Source of the DNA: CAYTBN01 sp964436045
GTDB lineage: Bacteria; Myxococcota_A; UBA796; UBA9615; CAYRNR01
Length of the DNA stretch: 64,000 nt
Reading direction: 5' to 3'
Assembly (NCBI GenBank): GCA_964436045.1
Contig: CAYTBN010000010.1
Coordinates: forward strand, 1-64,000
Both the position numbers and the translations under genes were made by a program. Shown here piece by piece: positions 62,165 to 64,000 of this stretch; position 1 is the stretch's first letter; every line of letters begins with the position of its first letter. The notes below the pieces were generated by a model. It did no database searches and had not been told where the DNA came from. It worked only from the letters and a program-made list of their open reading frames with translations.

Positions 62165-62614
62165 ATGACCCGCACTACGATGCCGATGATGACGCTGGCC
62201 CTGGCCCTTGGCCTGACCCTCGCGCTGCCCGCCGGGGCGACCGCGCGGTCGCTGGTCTCCGGCTCCTACGACAACCTGGATGCGAGCATCTCTCGAGCCT
62301 GGACCGCCGGTCAGCTGACCGCGGGCGAGAAGGCTGATCTACGAGCCATGCAAGCGGACACGGACCGCTTGACCCGCGCCGCGAAGCGGGATGGACGGGT
62401 CTCGCGGTCCGAGGAAGACCGGATCCGCAGCCAGGCCAACGCCACGGTGTCGACGTTCCGGCGTTACCGGGACAACAACGCCTTGCGTTTTGTGGCCGCG
62501 CCGCGCGTGCATCACAAGCACGTCACGCACCACAAGCAGACCAAGAAGCAGACCAAGAAGCAGACCAAGAAGCACCACCGTTCGCACCCCCGGGTGACCA
62601 TCCGCATCCGGTAG
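62165..62614 (+). CDS. Small secreted basic protein with Lys-rich repeats
   Basis: This 149-residue protein has a signal peptide (residues 9-28, TLALALGLTLALPAGATA), a helical middle (DASISRAWTAGQLTAGEKAD, like a short EF/ligand-binding helix pair) and a C-terminal run of KQTKK repeats (HHKQTKKQTKKQTKKHH). The cationic tail might bind DNA, polysaccharide or the acidic surface proteins encoded upstream. GAGAGGAGC upstream of ATG 62165. Family unknown. Confidence 0.65.
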   Translation: MTRTTMPMMTLALALGLTLALPAGATARSLVSGSYDNLDASISRAWTAGQLTAGEKADLRAMQADTDRLTRAAKRDGRVSRSEEDRIRSQANATVSTFRRYRDNNALRFVAAPRVHHKHVTHHKQTKKQTKKQTKKHHRSHPRVTIRIR

Positions 62615-62784
62615 CGCACCGCTCGATCCCCACCCCTCAGCGGGGCCCGCACTTCTCCGTCAGCGGACCGCGAGTTGTCCCCACGCGGGCATTGCTCACC
62701 TCTCCGGCCACCCGATTCGTTATCATCCCGGGTCTGGACACCGCCCGCGCACGCGGCGGCGCAACTCTCGATGTCCGAGGTCAG

Positions 62785-63774
62785 ATGATCCGCCCCCTCA
62801 CCCTCACCCTCGTCCTCGTCGCGCTCTGTGTCGCCGTGTGCCCGTGGGTCCCTGCCCGGGCCGAGCTGGGCACGGGTCCAGACTGGGCCGCTGGGGCTGT
62901 CGAGGGCCGCCTGTTGGAGGGCGCCACCGGGGAGGGCATCGCGGGGGAGCAGGTGCGGTTGAGCTGGGTGCCACCGACGGAGGACAGCGGCTACCCCTAT
63001 CCCTGGGTTCCGGAGATCGGGGCGCGGCAGACCCAGGCCCTGACCCAGCTGACCGACGCCGACGGCAGGTTCCGCTTCGACGGGCTGGCCAGCGGTCGCT
63101 ACTCGCTGCGCAGCCACATGCCCCTCGAGCGGCCGACCGGTCCGGTCACGGTCTCGCCGATGACCCCCCAGCACGACATCGAGCTGGTGGCCGTCCTCGG
63201 TCGCTGCCTGAGTGGCGCCGTGCTCGGCCCGGGAGGGGGGAGGGCGGAAGGCTCGTCGGTGGCGTTGGTCGGTGTGGAGGGCGCCGACGGGGAGAACGTC
63301 CGCTGGCGGGAGGGCCCCCTGGTTCGCGAGGTCCGGAGCGATGGCTCGTTTCTGCTGCCGGGACTCCCGCCCGGTCCCCTCTGGGTTCAGGCCTACCACG
63401 AGGACCACGGCTTCTCGCCATCCATCCGGATCGGTGCGGACGATGCCGAACCCTCGCTGGACCTGATCCTGCGCCAGGAGACCGACCGCCTGGTCTCCCT
63501 CGACAGCGATGTCTTCGGCGGCATCGGCGTCCAGGTGGGTCGCGGCCCCACCGGACCGCGGATCGATGCGGTCAGCCCCGGCTTGCCGGCCGAGCGGGCG
63601 GGGATCAGGACCGGCGACGTGGTGGTGGAGATCGACGCGCACCCCACCCGCTTCATGAGCTTCACCGAGTTCCTGATGCGTTGCCGCGGTCCCGTCGGCC
63701 GCGCGCTCACCCTGCGCCTGGACCGTTCCGGGCAGATCCTGGAGCGGGAGCTCGTCAGGGTCGACATTCGCTAG
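62785..63774 (+). CDS. Secreted PDZ protein with carboxypeptidase-regulatory-like domain
   Basis: This 329-residue protein has a signal peptide (residues 5-25, TLTLVLVALCVAVCPWVPA), a carboxypeptidase-regulatory-like domain (VEGRLLEGATGEGIAGEQVR, TDADGRFRFDGLASGRYSL), a second such unit (REVRSDGSFLLPGLPPGPLW), and a C-terminal PDZ domain (VSPGLPAERAGIRTGDVVVE, then ALTLRLDRSGQI). Probably binds peptides or polymers outside the inner membrane. ATG 62785 is chosen to start the signal peptide. Confidence 0.75.
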   Translation: MIRPLTLTLVLVALCVAVCPWVPARAELGTGPDWAAGAVEGRLLEGATGEGIAGEQVRLSWVPPTEDSGYPYPWVPEIGARQTQALTQLTDADGRFRFDGLASGRYSLRSHMPLERPTGPVTVSPMTPQHDIELVAVLGRCLSGAVLGPGGGRAEGSSVALVGVEGADGENVRWREGPLVREVRSDGSFLLPGLPPGPLWVQAYHEDHGFSPSIRIGADDAEPSLDLILRQETDRLVSLDSDVFGGIGVQVGRGPTGPRIDAVSPGLPAERAGIRTGDVVVEIDAHPTRFMSFTEFLMRCRGPVGRALTLRLDRSGQILERELVRVDIR

Positions 63775-63777
63775 TTC

Positions 63778-63798
63778 CCATCCCGCAGCTCGGGATGG
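63778..63798 (+). terminator. Small hairpin between genes
   Basis: CCATCCCG (63778-63785) and CGGGATGG (63791-63798) form an 8-bp stem with a 5-base loop. No T-run, so it may be a weak terminator or mRNA-stability structure. Confidence 0.35.
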
Positions 63799-63817
63799 AG
63801 ACTCGCTAGGAGGCACC

Positions 63818-64000
63818 GTGCTCGAACTCGCGGAGGAGGCGGCCAGGGCGGCGGGGGAGATCATCCGGGCGGGTTCGGCCCGGGACGTTCGGCGCAAGGG
63901 GGTGGTCGATCTCGTGACCGAGGTCGACTTCGCCAGCGAGGCACGGATCCGCGAGATCCTGACGGCCGGCGCCCCCGGCATCCCGGTCCTGGGCGAGGAG
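63818..64000 (+). CDS. Inositol-monophosphatase-family protein, 5' part only
   Basis: The first 61 codons, cut by the window end. AARAAGEIIRAGSARDVRRK, then GVVDLVTEVDFASEARIREI and a final GEE, match the N-terminus of IMPase/SuhB-like Mg-dependent phosphatases (DLVTEVD and the catalytic Glu-Glu). GTG start at 63818 follows AGGAGG. It likely hydrolyses inositol monophosphate or a related phosphomonoester. Confidence 0.85.
   Translation, partial: MLELAEEAARAAGEIIRAGSARDVRRKGVVDLVTEVDFASEARIREILTAGAPGIPVLGEE

Overview
The window is high-GC bacterial chromosome, most consistent with a myxobacterium-like lineage (Myxococcota, formerly Deltaproteobacteria). The case rests on lipoproteins whose lipobox is followed by Asp/Gly/Thr linkers (GDDDDTAGDDD-type), MopE-like Dx-rich calcium-binding repeats, C-terminal Cys-x-Cys/TM/Arg tails like the MYXO-CTERM sorting class, a Hanks-type Ser/Thr kinase in one operon with an FHA-domain sigma-54 activator, and several DUF2723-type membrane glycosyltransferases. 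There is no rRNA, prophage or CRISPR array. Two tRNA genes are present, tRNA-Leu(GAG) and tRNA-Gly(GCC). Taxonomy is inference.

Region by region. 0-8.4 kb: two POT/MFS-type transporters flank a genomic scrapyard (1.78-3.84 kb). It holds a multiply frameshifted IS91-like transposase end, a tyrosine-recombinase N-domain fused in frame to a Ser/Thr-kinase core fragment, and a VCBS-type lipoprotein with an in-frame TAG. A tandem pair of aspartyl-protease-like/PDZ lipoproteins follows. 8.4-13.1 kb: a Cys-rich lipoprotein, a subtilase, an epimerase plus acyltransferase operon and an SGNH hydrolase. 13.1-18.7 kb: a minus-strand topoisomerase IV operon (HTH protein, ParC, ParE, START-like protein). 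18.8-25.2 kb: a thiolase with a perfect TetR-type palindrome upstream, a sigma-54-promoted secreted protein, a frameshifted envelope protein, and a split ADP-forming acyl-CoA synthetase. 25.3-31 kb: a PHP-domain surface protein, NUDIX hydrolase, lipoprotein, then surE-pcm-DUF-apt on the plus strand. 31-38.5 kb: a minus-strand signalling operon (kinase, two lipoproteins, TPR protein, FHA/GAF/AAA+ activator, coaE). 38.7-41.3 kb: pgk-tpiA-secG-tRNA-Leu. 41.4-45.1 kb: an FAD protein, an unknown protein overlapping it tail to tail, a 43-aa basic protein and a lipoprotein.

At 45.15-45.39 kb an AT-rich patch is flanked by DnaA boxes and is a candidate replication origin. Most genes to its left (31-45 kb) are on the minus strand and all genes from 47.3 kb rightward are on the plus strand, as expected for bidirectional replication away from this point. 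45.4-57.1 kb holds five large GT-C-like or DUF2723 membrane proteins around a type IV pilin gene with its own sigma-54 promoter and terminator, which suggests a surface or pilin glycosylation locus. 57.2-62.1 kb is a three-gene operon of secreted calcium-binding/FG-GAP proteins, one fusing a VCBS-UnbV module to a cupredoxin-like domain. The window ends in a small secreted basic protein, a PDZ/carboxypeptidase-regulatory-like protein and the start of an inositol-monophosphatase-family gene.

Two themes recur. One is export and surface display: lipoproteins, SecG, pilin, GT-C enzymes and sorting tails. The other is sigma-54 control: two well-spaced -24/-12 promoters in the same window as an FHA-type activator. 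Starts, promoters and functions were read by eye and no database search was run.
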